From: an uncultured Lachnospiraceae bacterium
Lineage (GTDB): Bacteria > Bacillota > Clostridia > Lachnospirales > Lachnospiraceae
Direction: 5' to 3'
Length of the DNA: 50,167 nucleotides
Assembly (NCBI GenBank): GCA_947627645.1
Contig: CANQWV010000003.1
Span: forward strand, 1 to 50,167
Below the pieces are notes generated by a model. That model was not told where the DNA came from. It was given only the letters and a program-made list of their open reading frames with translations, and ran no database searches. This document shows, in pieces, positions 25,966 through 34,231 of the stretch; position 1 is the stretch's first letter; every line of letters begins with the position of its first letter. Both the position numbers and the translations under genes were made by a program.

Positions 25966-26073
25966 ACACAGGCTATGGGCGGCGTAACGACCTGCGGTCG
26001 GACACAGACTTTGAGCAGCGTAATGACCTGCGGCCGAAATAGACCTCGGGCGGCATAACGACCGGCGGCTGCA
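25966..26073 (+). repeat. 36-nt imperfect tandem repeat, 3 units
   Basis: Units at 25966, 26002 and 26038 share GCGTAACGACC or variants, then TGCGG; units 1 and 2 are most alike. This fills the leader of the CotS-like gene. With the terminator and repeat A it accounts for most of the 434-nt gap 25659-26092. Confidence 0.75.
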
Positions 26074-26092
26074 GCAGAAATGGGGGAACGGT

Positions 26093-27079
26093 ATGAACGA
26101 CAGAGCTTTGAAGGTACTGGAACAATACGATCTGGAGATCACGGGTACCAGGCGGGGCAGAGGCTCTTACATCTGCGAGACAACGCAGGGACTGCGGATT
26201 CTGAGCGATTACACGGGATCGGAGAACAAAGCGTTGTTTCAGAACTGCGTGATGGAAAAAATTCGCAGGGGCGGATATGAAAAGGTAGACGTCATCATCC
26301 CGAACCGCGAGGGCGCTCTGATCTCCCGGGACTGGGAGGATAATAAATATGTCGTCAAGGAGTGGTACACGGGGCGCGAGTGCGACACGGCGAGCGAGAG
26401 CGAGATTCTCTCGGCTGTGAGCAATCTGGCAAAGCTGCACAGGCTGATGCGTCTGGATGCCGCTTCGGAATTTCACCAGAGCTTTACCGCGCAGGAACCG
26501 CTTGCGGAGATCCGGGCGCAGAACGCGGAGCTGAAGAAGGTGCGCTCTTTTATAAGGAAAAAGAACACAAAATGCGAGTTTGAGCGGCTGTTCCTGAACG
26601 ATTACGCAAGATATTTCGAGCAGGCGCAGCAGGCGGAGCGGGAGCTTGCCGGCATGGAGTCAAGGACGAAAGCTCTGCTCGAAAATAACCGGGGCAGCGT
26701 GTGTCACGGCGACTATAATCATCACCATATCCTGATGACAGGCTGCGGCGTCGCGACGACGAATTTTGAGTGCTGCCGTTTCGACCTGCAGATCAACGAT
26801 CTCTACCGCTTCATGCGCAAGATTCTCGAGAAGCACAACTGGGATGTGAAGCTGGGGATGCGTATGCTCGATTACTATTCGCAGGTGCGTACGCTTTCGG
26901 CGGACGAGCGCAGGCTTCTCTATGTGAAGATGCTGTACCCGGAAAAATTCCGCAAGCTTGCGAACTATTATTACGGCAGCAACAAGGCCTGGATCTCCGG
27001 GCGCTTCCTCGACAAGCTGGAAAACCTGAACCGACAGGAGGAAATGCGGAATAATTTTGTAAAAATGCTGGAAAGATAG
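26093..27079 (+). CDS. CotS-family spore coat kinase-like protein
   Basis: 328 residues of the aminoglycoside-phosphotransferase-like fold, cytoplasmic (mother cell, on the spore surface in relatives). The catalytic loop is HGDYNHHHIL at about residue 205, followed by the metal-binding region NFECCRFDLQINDLYRFMRK, as in CotS, CotI and YutH. The Asp that normally follows the second motif (DFD/DWE type) is replaced by FECCRFD, as in many CotS proteins. B. subtilis CotS proteins are coat components made under sigma-E/sigma-K control; an upstream sigma-E-like promoter agrees. It is the last GC-rich gene before the AT-rich island. Confidence 0.8.
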   Translation: MNDRALKVLEQYDLEITGTRRGRGSYICETTQGLRILSDYTGSENKALFQNCVMEKIRRGGYEKVDVIIPNREGALISRDWEDNKYVVKEWYTGRECDTASESEILSAVSNLAKLHRLMRLDAASEFHQSFTAQEPLAEIRAQNAELKKVRSFIRKKNTKCEFERLFLNDYARYFEQAQQAERELAGMESRTKALLENNRGSVCHGDYNHHHILMTGCGVATTNFECCRFDLQINDLYRFMRKILEKHNWDVKLGMRMLDYYSQVRTLSADERRLLYVKMLYPEKFRKLANYYYGSNKAWISGRFLDKLENLNRQEEMRNNFVKMLER

Positions 27080-27194
27080 TTTCACTCTTCCTAGCTTTAT
27101 GCGTAAACTCGAGATCTTTTAAAATTTGAGAATAGTAATTTACGGTACCTTTATGATAAATTAAAATAGCAGTTTAGTTGTAATACATTGAGAA

Positions 27195-27719
27195 GTGAGC
27201 ATGATTAGCCATGCAGAAGCCATACGGCCGCATCGGCGAGTTTCCGGGCTGATTGCTAAGACTAATGAGAAGTATGAGGCTTTGCTGAGTGTTAAGAGAG
27301 ACGAAGTTGCTGAAATCGTCCGGCAGGGAATGCAGGATGTCCATCAGCTTGCCAGTGAAGCTCGCGATGCGCGCGACCTGCTTTGTCAGGCGGATGATTT
27401 CTTTGCAGAGAAACGCGATGCGATCTAGTTGGAGAAATCCTTGATCGATCTTGATGCAATGATTACGCGGGTACTGACATACAAGGATAATATCTGCCGC
27501 AGGATGGAGATGAGGATTTCTGATGAAAACCATCCTGTTACGCCTGTGGAAGACGGTCAGCCTGCAGTAAAGCCCAAGAAGATTACGACGGTTCGTCGTT
27601 ATGACCTCTGTTCCGTGAAGCGTTTGCAGTCGCGAGAGGATGTTGATAAATATGTCGAGAGCATCAAGGAGAAGCTGATACAGACACTTGCGGACTGTGA
27701 TGGGATTCAGATCAGTTAA
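27195..27719 (+). pseudogene. brxC: BREX brxC remnant (3' end), interrupted by TAG
   Basis: A single frame runs from 27195 to 27719 broken by one TAG at 27426-27428. The joined product is mostly helical (NEKYEALLSVKRDEVAEIVR, then LLCQADDFFAEKRDAI, stop, LEKSLIDLDAMITRVLTYKD) and ends VKRLQSREDVDKYVESIKEK then LIQTLADCDGIQIS. This looks like the extreme C-terminus of BrxC/PglY, the large BREX P-loop ATPase of about 1200 residues, whose last segment has an 'EEDVDxYlexlkexL' helix and a short final strand. The Walker domain and about 85% of the gene are missing, and a TGA lies just upstream in frame. Its position ahead of a pglX remnant supports the reading. It was identified from memory of the family, not by alignment. 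Confidence 0.55.
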
Positions 27720-27800
27720 GCTCATTATGCTGAAAAGCTGAAAACATTATAAGCATAGACTATACGAATGAACATTGCACTCAGATTTTAAAGAGAGAAA

Positions 27801-27843
27801 TTGTCCCAAAATGCTTGACATTTGTCCCACCCGTATTTATAAT
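27801..27843 (+). promoter_or_regulatory. Consensus sigma-A promoter overlapped by a 21-bp direct repeat
   Basis: -35 TTGACA (27815-27820), 17-bp spacer, -10 TATAAT (27838-27843): a perfect match to consensus. TTGTCCCA occurs at 27801-27808 and 27822-27829, 21 bp apart, flanking the -35 box and entering the spacer, where a bound protein would block polymerase. It drives the IetAS-like pair. Confidence 0.85.
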
Positions 27844-27878
27844 CAAAATAGGAAAAACATAATATGGGGGACGAGACT

Positions 27879-28925
27879 ATGAAGAAGCAAAACGTTATTA
27901 ATCTTGTGAAATATCATGTAGAACAGAATAATGCCGCTTTTGTTTCGGAAGTGGCAAAAATAGCCAGAGAATTTGATGCCAACGGTGACTATGAGGTAGC
28001 GCAATATTTGATGGATCTGGTATCAAATGCAAACGTTTATGTTCCGCAGGCGAACTATCGCAATCTTCAGTTTCTGGAGAAACTGGATTATTCATCGAAC
28101 CCACTATTACTTCCAAACATCATTGAAGAGGATGTTATAGGGATTGTGCGGTCAATCAAGAATAAAACAGGCATGTCTAAATTTCTCTTCTTTGGGATGC
28201 CGGGTACGGGCAAGACAGAATCCGCCTATCAAATTGCCCGCTTGCTTGAAAGAGATATTCTTTCGGTGCATTTGGAGGAATTGATCGACAGCAGACTGGG
28301 AGAAACATCAAAGAATGTGGCCAGACTGTTCGACGAGATCAATCATCTGCGCTATGACAAGGTTATCGTTATATTTGATGAGTTGGATGCCTTGGTTCTG
28401 AATAGAAACAGCGCAAATGATCTCCGCGAGATGAGCAGGGTAACATCCACTTTCCTGAGAGAATTGGATACTTTGAGCAATCAGATTGTCCTGATTGCCA
28501 CGACAAATATGATTGAGAGCTTTGACAAGGCATTGTTAAGAAGATTCGACGCGGTTGTTTCCTTTGACAAATACTCCAAAGAGGATCTTATTGAAATCTC
28601 GGATGCTCTGCTTACTTCCTGTATAAAGAAAGCGGCGAATTCCCGCCAGGATCTGAGGCTGTTTCATAAAATACTAAATAAAGCATCGGACATTCCATGC
28701 CCCGGAGATATGAAGCAGATTATCAAAACATCCATTGCTTTTAGCGACGAAACCAGTGAATATGATTATTTGAGAAAGATTTATCTCGCATTAAACGGCA
28801 ATCCGAAGAAAGTAGATATTCAGGAACTTTCAGAGCAGGGATTTACCACGAGAGAGATTGAGATACTGGCGCGGGTTCCCAAGAGCAGTGTATCGCGCAG
28901 GCTTAAAGGAGGGGCTGTCAGATGA
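27879..28925 (+). CDS. ietA: AAA ATPase of an IetAS-like defence/addiction pair
   Basis: 348 residues. The start at 27879 is preceded by GGGGGA with good spacing; an in-frame ATG at 27864 lies within the leader. An N-terminal helical region leads to an AAA+ domain: Walker A GMPGTGKT (residues 106-113), Walker B VIVIFDELDAL, sensor 1 IATTN and arginine finger LLRRFD. The C-terminus carries a helix-turn-helix-like segment (GFTTREIEILARVPKSSVSR). The next gene, a subtilisin-type protease, overlaps it by 4 nt. AAA ATPase plus subtilase is the IetAS architecture, first described as a plasmid stability system in Agrobacterium and later listed among anti-phage systems. By analogy this protein should restrain or activate the protease, and its C-terminal motif could let it repress its own promoter; both are inference. 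Confidence 0.8.
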   Translation: MKKQNVINLVKYHVEQNNAAFVSEVAKIAREFDANGDYEVAQYLMDLVSNANVYVPQANYRNLQFLEKLDYSSNPLLLPNIIEEDVIGIVRSIKNKTGMSKFLFFGMPGTGKTESAYQIARLLERDILSVHLEELIDSRLGETSKNVARLFDEINHLRYDKVIVIFDELDALVLNRNSANDLREMSRVTSTFLRELDTLSNQIVLIATTNMIESFDKALLRRFDAVVSFDKYSKEDLIEISDALLTSCIKKAANSRQDLRLFHKILNKASDIPCPGDMKQIIKTSIAFSDETSEYDYLRKIYLALNGNPKKVDIQELSEQGFTTREIEILARVPKSSVSRRLKGGAVR

Positions 28926-31186
28926 ATCATTTATTAGAGATAAAACTCCCATACAATCATAGGAATCGATCAGACTCGACTTTTGTTGCAAACTTGAAAG
29001 CGGATGGTGAAGCAACGGTTGAAAAGATTCAACAGCTACAGGAAAATTTAAGAGCAATAGTCAGATATTATGAGTCTGTGACGCAATATCTGGAAGGTTA
29101 TCTGATTGATGTAAACTATAATGACATCATTGCAAAGACAAAAAGAATAAGAGAATTGCTCAAACCGGCCGGGAAACAGACAAATGACATAGTAGTAGGA
29201 GCTCGTTTCTCGGATGCGCCGGAGGGACAGGAAAACCACATCATCACTTATTATGTGGATAGGAAAACCATCGACGGCACGCTTGAGAAGTTGGAAGAGA
29301 CAAAACGATTTCTGAGGGAGAGACTGGGCGGTAGGGCAATACCGGGAAATTTTAATGAAACAGAGAAAAAAAAAGATTTTTTAGATTACACAGGATATAT
29401 TTTGCCTAAAAGCGGTATCCGCAATATGATCGTCGACTGCTCTGTGGTGGAATCCATGTCTGTCCCGGATGTAACTGCGGACTCAAAAAGAGACTCCTTT
29501 TTGGTCACCTTTTTCCAGACAGAAATTACACTATCTGAAATGTTGGAGAAACTTGGCATAGATCGTTATCAGTTTCCCTATGTATTTTATGGGAGAGACA
29601 CAATTTCAGTAAGCTGGGATTTGTATCAGGTCCTGCAGGAGAGAGTTCCCTACATGATTTCAATGATCTCTTCAGATCTGTCGAAATTGACATGGGAGAC
29701 ATTTGATAAATCAGAGCAGGAGCATGAACGGGACATTCCCAAGCCGTCGAACGAGCCGACGATAGGCGTTATTGACAATCTGTTCGATGAAGGGGTTTAT
29801 TTTTCGGAGTGGGTCGAGAATACAGACTATCTGGATGAATTTGAGCCCATCGGGGGAAAAGATGTTTCGCGCGATCACGGTACGGAGGTGACGTCTATCA
29901 TTGTGGATGGACCCAGTCTGAATCCATGGCTTGACGATGGCTGCGGCAGGTTTAAGGTACGGCATTTCGGTGTGTCTGTAGACAGAATATCAGTTCCGCG
30001 TTTCGTGAATAAGATAAAAAAAATAGTGAATGACAATCCGGATATTCATGTGTGGAACTTATCACTGGGAACAGAGGATGAAGTGTCAAAAAACTTTATC
30101 TCATACGACGGCTCTGTGTTGGACGAGCTGCAGTCAAGTAAAAACATCATTTTTGTTGTATCAGGGACAAATGACAACCGCAGTGTGAAAAATGATATGC
30201 TTAGGGTCGGTTCTCCTGCGGATTCTCTGAATGCAGTGGTGGTCAATTCGGTAAAACGCAATAACCTGCCTGCCTCTTACACTAGAAAAGGAACGATTTT
30301 ATCCTTTTTTAATAAGCCGGATGTGTCCTATTATGGGGGAGACTACGAAGAAGGCGAGAGGATACAGGCGTGTTCTTCGAGAGGTATAGAAAAAGTATAT
30401 GGCACGTCGTTTGCTGCGCCTTGGATCGCCAGAAAGCTGTCCTTTCTGATTGATATTATGGGATTCTCCAGAGAAGTGGCAAAGGCGCTGCTTATAGATT
30501 CTGCAGCCGGCTGGGATTTTAAAACGTCAACATATAAGATTCAGGATCAGGTCGGATATGGCATTGTCCCGATTAAAATATCGGATATTCTGGAATCGAG
30601 GAACAACGAGATAAGATTTGTTTCGTATGGCACAGTAAGCTCTTATACTACTTCGAATTATACGATACCGGTTCCACGGGATTCCGACAACAAATATCCC
30701 TTTATTGCACGGGCAACCCTGTGCTATTTCCCACAGTGCTCCAGGGCGCAGGGAGTGGATTATACGTCAAGGGAATTATCACTGCGCTTCGGGCGTGTGG
30801 ATGAAGATGGGAAAATTAAGGATATTAATGAAAATGTCCAGGATGAAGAGGGACATGCTGTGGACGAACGCAAATCGCGCAGGGAGTTCAGAAAGTGGGA
30901 GAATACAAAATTTATATCCAAAGTCTTAAAGAAAAACCAAGCTCTAAAATCATATGACGAACGGTTGTGGGGAATAGACATAACCTCGAAAGAACGGCTG
31001 AGCAGTTTCATGACTTCAAACTTAAATTTCGGGGTGGTCGTTACGCTTCGCGAGATCAGAGACGTCAACAGAATACAGGACTTTATCATGGCATGTACAC
31101 TGAGAGGTTGGATTGTTAATGAGATAGAGATTGAGAACAGACTGGCTCTTTATAACAAGAATCAGGAAGAGATAAAGTTCGACTAA
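28922..31186 (+). CDS. ietS: Subtilisin-like S8 protease of an IetAS-like pair
   Basis: 754 residues, no signal peptide, so intracellular, which is unusual for a large subtilase and typical of IetS. A roughly 270-residue N-terminal extension precedes the S8 domain. The triad is complete: Asp285 in GVIDNLFDEG, His319 in DHGTEVTSI, Ser496 in GTSFAAPW, with the oxyanion Asn in VSGTNDN. A C-terminal beta-rich domain of about 190 residues follows. The ATG overlaps the ATPase stop (ATGA). The intact triad and frame argue that the pair is functional although the surrounding BREX genes are dead. The probable role is abortive killing or antiviral proteolysis triggered by infection. Confidence 0.82.
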   Translation: MNHLLEIKLPYNHRNRSDSTFVANLKADGEATVEKIQQLQENLRAIVRYYESVTQYLEGYLIDVNYNDIIAKTKRIRELLKPAGKQTNDIVVGARFSDAPEGQENHIITYYVDRKTIDGTLEKLEETKRFLRERLGGRAIPGNFNETEKKKDFLDYTGYILPKSGIRNMIVDCSVVESMSVPDVTADSKRDSFLVTFFQTEITLSEMLEKLGIDRYQFPYVFYGRDTISVSWDLYQVLQERVPYMISMISSDLSKLTWETFDKSEQEHERDIPKPSNEPTIGVIDNLFDEGVYFSEWVENTDYLDEFEPIGGKDVSRDHGTEVTSIIVDGPSLNPWLDDGCGRFKVRHFGVSVDRISVPRFVNKIKKIVNDNPDIHVWNLSLGTEDEVSKNFISYDGSVLDELQSSKNIIFVVSGTNDNRSVKNDMLRVGSPADSLNAVVVNSVKRNNLPASYTRKGTILSFFNKPDVSYYGGDYEEGERIQACSSRGIEKVYGTSFAAPWIARKLSFLIDIMGFSREVAKALLIDSAAGWDFKTSTYKIQDQVGYGIVPIKISDILESRNNEIRFVSYGTVSSYTTSNYTIPVPRDSDNKYPFIARATLCYFPQCSRAQGVDYTSRELSLRFGRVDEDGKIKDINENVQDEEGHAVDERKSRREFRKWENTKFISKVLKKNQALKSYDERLWGIDITSKERLSSFMTSNLNFGVVVTLREIRDVNRIQDFIMACTLRGWIVNEIEIENRLALYNKNQEEIKFD

Positions 31187-31220
31187 ACGGGATAGCAGTT
31201 GGTACAAAGGAGCAGAGAGA

Positions 31221-32367
31221 ATGAATAAGCGCGATTCAACGTTTCGCAATGTGGGCGCGGAAAGAGCTGATTGCTCAGGTTTCACAGAGGGCTTATCAGT
31301 ATGATATCACCGAGGAGGACTGCAGTGATTATAATGCGGTAAGAAGCTGTATAGCGTTATCAAAACATGATTGGGACTCTTTTGAAATCTCATGGGATTT
31401 CAAATGTCATCCCTTAGTTCATAAAGCTCTTAATGTTATGGAGGCTTTTAAACAATGGCAAAACGAATGTGATATCCGATATAGTCAGCTTAAAGCAAAC
31501 GAAGAAGAACTCAACCGTATTTTCATCAATATATATGGGTTTCAGAACGAGGTGACGTTGGAGGTAGAGGACAAGGATGTAACAATATATCATGCTAATG
31601 CTGGACGAGATATTCGGTCGTCGATTTCCTATGCTGTTGGCTGCATACTTGGGCGTTATTCACACTATACAGAAGGATTCCTTTATACTGGTGGACTATG
31701 GGATTATGGGACTATTGTTGAAAGAATAAGTGATTCGGCAAGACAGAATGGATATGAATTATGGAATCCTTCTGCATTGTTTTTACCCGATATAGATAAC
31801 ATAATCCCTATATGTGATGATGATTACTTTGAGGATGACATTACAGGGCGTTTTGTAAAGTGGGTGGAAGTTGTTTACGGTAAAGAAACATTAGAGGAAA
31901 ATTTGAAATTCATTGCAGATGCTCTTGGAGGTAAGGGTTCTTCGCGTGAGGTTATCCGTAGTTATTTTCTCAATGATTTCTATGCCGACCATCTTAAAAT
32001 ATATCAGAAACGACCGATTTACTGGCTCTTTGACAATGGTAAGAAGAACGGATTCAAGGCATTGATTTATATGCACCGTTATCAAAGCGACTTGCTTGCG
32101 CGGATGCGCACAGATTATGTTCACGAGCAACAGGAGCGTTACCGCACCCAGCTAAAGCATATTGGTGATGCAATGGTCTCCGCTTCTGCATCGGAGCGTG
32201 TAAAATTAGCGAAGCAACAGAAGAAGTTTCAGGATCAGGCGCTTGAATTACAGAGGTACGAGGAAAAGATACACCATCTGGCAGACCAGAATATTAAGAT
32301 TGACCTTGACGAAGGAGTAAAACATAATTATGCTTTGTTTGAGGAAGTATTGGCAAAAATTAAATAG
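31221..32367 (+). pseudogene. pglX: BREX pglX remnant: frameshifted start, catalytic middle deleted
   Basis: The ATG at 31221 begins MNK, but one extra base near codon 4 shifts the frame; the next frame continues AIQRFAMWARKELIAQVSQR and AYQYDITEED, the usual PglX N-terminus. After about 40 residues the sequence jumps to what is normally the last third of PglX (SCIALSKHDWDSFEISWDF, AVGCILGRYS, NIIPICDDDYFEDDITGRFV, LNDFYADHLKIYQKRPIYWL, HRYQSDLLARMRTDYVH, LADQNIKIDLDEGVKHNY). The SAM-binding and NPPY catalytic motifs of this roughly 1200-residue adenine methyltransferase are gone, so it cannot methylate DNA. The junction lies near AVRS. Downstream of the frameshift the 372-residue frame is open and might be translated from an internal ATG at 31249, perhaps as a target-recognition fragment. 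Confidence 0.85.
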
Positions 32368-32383
32368 TAGGGAGGCGTAAAGC

Positions 32384-33490
32384 GTGTCTATCAAATCAAT
32401 TAGTGTTACTAACGTGATGGTATTTCAGCGCCAGCTGCGGAAAAACAACGGTGATCCAAAGATTGGGGAATTGGTTTCAGGCGACAGATTGTGTGATGCA
32501 TTTAAGCTGAACTTTTCTGATGGAATCAATGTCATTATTGGAGAAAATGGAATTGGAAAGACAACGCTGCTTAAGATGATTTATGCAGCGACACAGTGGT
32601 CGATTGAAAAGACAGATGTTGGAAAGACAGATAAATTTATAAAGTTTTTTTCCAACAATTTAAAAGACAGTGATATGCTTAAAAATCCTGACTATAACGA
32701 AGATTACTGTGCTTTTGAGGTGTCTGATGGGGAACATACTTTTACCTATAGCCTCTCTCACAAAGGTTTCTTCAATTTGGATGATTGGCTGGGCTTGAAT
32801 ATTCAATCTGTCTTTATTCCCACAACTGAAATGTTGTCGCATTCTAAAGGATTTTTGGCGTTGAATCAAAAATATGGTAATTTGCCGTTTGACGGGACAC
32901 AGGTGGATATCATTGTTAATGCATCTTTACCAGAAGTAAGAGAAGTATCGCTAAGCTTAAAATTAATCCTTGAAAAACTTAGCACTGCAATAGATGGCGA
33001 GGTTATACAGGAGGATGATGTCTTCTACGTGCTGAAAAAAGATGGACGAAAGGTAGATTTTTCATTGGAAGCTGAGGGCTTTCGTAAGTTGGGACTTTTG
33101 TGGAAGCTTATTCGAAATGGACTTTTGGAAGAAAGAACGATTCTGTTGTGGGATGAGCCAGAAGCAAACTTGAATCCGGAACTATTCCCTTTGGTTGCAG
33201 AAATTCTGTTGGAGTTGCAAAAAAATGGTGTTCAAGTTTTTCTTGCTACACATAATTATAACTTTGCAAAATATTTGGAAATATTTCGTTCCGATAAAGA
33301 GCAGGTTCAGTTTCATAACCTGTATAAAGGGACTTCTGAGCTTCCTGAAAGCCTAAAGAAATCATTTTCAGACCATAATCAGAGAGAAGATGAGGTATAC
33401 AGTACCTCTGCCTACACATTGGAAGATCTTGGCCCAAATCATATCATGTCGGCAGATATGGATTTGATGGATAGAGTATATGAGCTGTGA
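32384..33490 (+). CDS. RecF/OLD-like AAA ATPase of a two-gene module
   Basis: 368 residues, GTG start behind GGAGG. Walker A is GENGIGKT at residues 53-60 (preceded by GINVII). The late Walker B with signature-like run is ILLWDEPEANLNPEL, and the H-loop is LATHNYNF. The domain order matches the small AAA_21-type ABC ATPases that accompany nucleases or toxins in defence loci (compare PtuA, AriA, GajA). No coiled-coil arm of SMC length is present. It is followed 12 nt later by a small nuclease-like gene and sits between the pglX remnant and a pglZ-like stub, as accessory genes do in BREX islands. The frame is intact, so it is likely functional. Confidence 0.8.
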   Translation: MSIKSISVTNVMVFQRQLRKNNGDPKIGELVSGDRLCDAFKLNFSDGINVIIGENGIGKTTLLKMIYAATQWSIEKTDVGKTDKFIKFFSNNLKDSDMLKNPDYNEDYCAFEVSDGEHTFTYSLSHKGFFNLDDWLGLNIQSVFIPTTEMLSHSKGFLALNQKYGNLPFDGTQVDIIVNASLPEVREVSLSLKLILEKLSTAIDGEVIQEDDVFYVLKKDGRKVDFSLEAEGFRKLGLLWKLIRNGLLEERTILLWDEPEANLNPELFPLVAEILLELQKNGVQVFLATHNYNFAKYLEIFRSDKEQVQFHNLYKGTSELPESLKKSFSDHNQREDEVYSTSAYTLEDLGPNHIMSADMDLMDRVYEL

Positions 33491-33502
33491 GGTGTTGTCG
33501 TG

Positions 33503-34012
33503 ATGAACATATTTACAGAGGAAAATGGTGTGTATTGTATTAACTGTTCTAAAGCCGTCTGGGCGACAAATGGAATTCACGCGGCATATCACAATGCTGG
33601 CTTGAGGCTTTCAGATGTTGATTTTGTCATTGAAAATGAGGATATATTGTTGCTAATGGAGTATAAAAACGCTAATGTACCAAATGCTGTTCAACCGACG
33701 AGTTTTCACCCAGAAGACGAAGATAAAATTAATAAAGTTTCTAAGAAATATTATGATTCTCTCCACTATCTGGCTCTTTTAGGAAAGAATAAACCTAAGT
33801 GTTTCGTGTATGTTGTGGAGAGCGTTTATGGCGATGCTGTTTTGCGCCGTAGAGTACGTGCACGTTTGAAGGCTAAATTGCCGTTCACTTTACAAGAGCA
33901 CTTATCAAGCGGCACTGCCCTTATTGAAGCTGTGGATGTGTTATCCATAGAAGAATGGAACAATGATCCAGTCTACGGAAACTATCCGATTATGCCTGTT
34001 AGCACTACATAG
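33503..34012 (+). CDS. Small PD-(D/E)xK nuclease-like partner of the ATPase
   Basis: 169 residues, cytoplasmic. A GTG three bases upstream is an alternative start; GAGGTG fits the ATG at 33503. The region around residues 36-58 reads SDVDFVIENEDILLLMEYKN: an Asp (38 or 40) about 13 residues before Glu53-Tyr-Lys55 on a hydrophobic strand, the arrangement of a PD-(D/E)xK active site. An Asn/His-rich helix and basic segment (RRRVRARLKAKL) follow. I do not recognise a named family. Being next to an ATPase of the PtuA/AriA type, it could be the effector of an ATPase-gated nuclease system. Confidence 0.55.
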   Translation: MNIFTEENGVYCINCSKAVWATNGIHAAYHNAGLRLSDVDFVIENEDILLLMEYKNANVPNAVQPTSFHPEDEDKINKVSKKYYDSLHYLALLGKNKPKCFVYVVESVYGDAVLRRRVRARLKAKLPFTLQEHLSSGTALIEAVDVLSIEEWNNDPVYGNYPIMPVSTT

Positions 34013-34094
34013 TATAGTATGATTTTATAAAGCAGCTATGCGTTACATGATGTACTTGTAAAGCGGAACACTAGATAAAGTTTCAGCAAACAGG

Positions 34095-34175
34095 ATGGAT
34101 GCCAATAGAGTAGCACAAAACTTAAATGAAATGTTTGCAAAGCGAATAAATATTAGAAAGATAGTTCCTTTTTAG
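34095..34175 (+). pseudogene. pglZ: Possible pglZ N-terminal stub
   Basis: A 26-codon frame, MDANRVAQNLNEMFAKRINI then RKIVPF and TAG. The 'xxLNExF...RxIV' pattern is how BREX PglZ phosphatases begin, just before a conserved FWYD. Its place after pglX and the accessory pair matches BREX gene order. It is short, so the assignment is tentative. Confidence 0.35.
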
Positions 34176-34184
34176 AAATTTTCG

Positions 34185-34193
34185 TGATATGAT
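34185..34193 (+). promoter_or_regulatory. Extended -10 promoter for pgm
   Basis: TG, one base, TATGAT (34188-34193), with no good -35. It starts only 9 nt after the end of the BREX debris, so the core gene's own promoter marks the right island boundary. Confidence 0.5.
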
Positions 34194-34231
34194 AGACGCA
34201 ACGAGAAATTAGGAGGAACAGGAGGTTTACC

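Noticed and set aside
25762-26142. Minus-strand frame of 126 residues
   Set aside because: Covers a terminator, two repeat elements and the start of the CotS-like gene; its apparent protein repeat is the 36-nt DNA repeat.
27429-27719. Separate small gene starting at TTG 27429
   Set aside because: It begins right after an in-frame TAG and continues the same helical protein, so it is the second half of the broken brxC remnant.
31249-32367. Independent 372-residue gene
   Set aside because: The PglX N-terminus is found just upstream in two frames; this is the frameshifted, deleted pglX, though an internal start cannot be excluded.
27080-34231. Transposon, integrase or tRNA attachment site at the island edges
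   Set aside because: No transposase, recombinase, tRNA or clear flanking direct repeats could be seen, so the mode of arrival is unknown.
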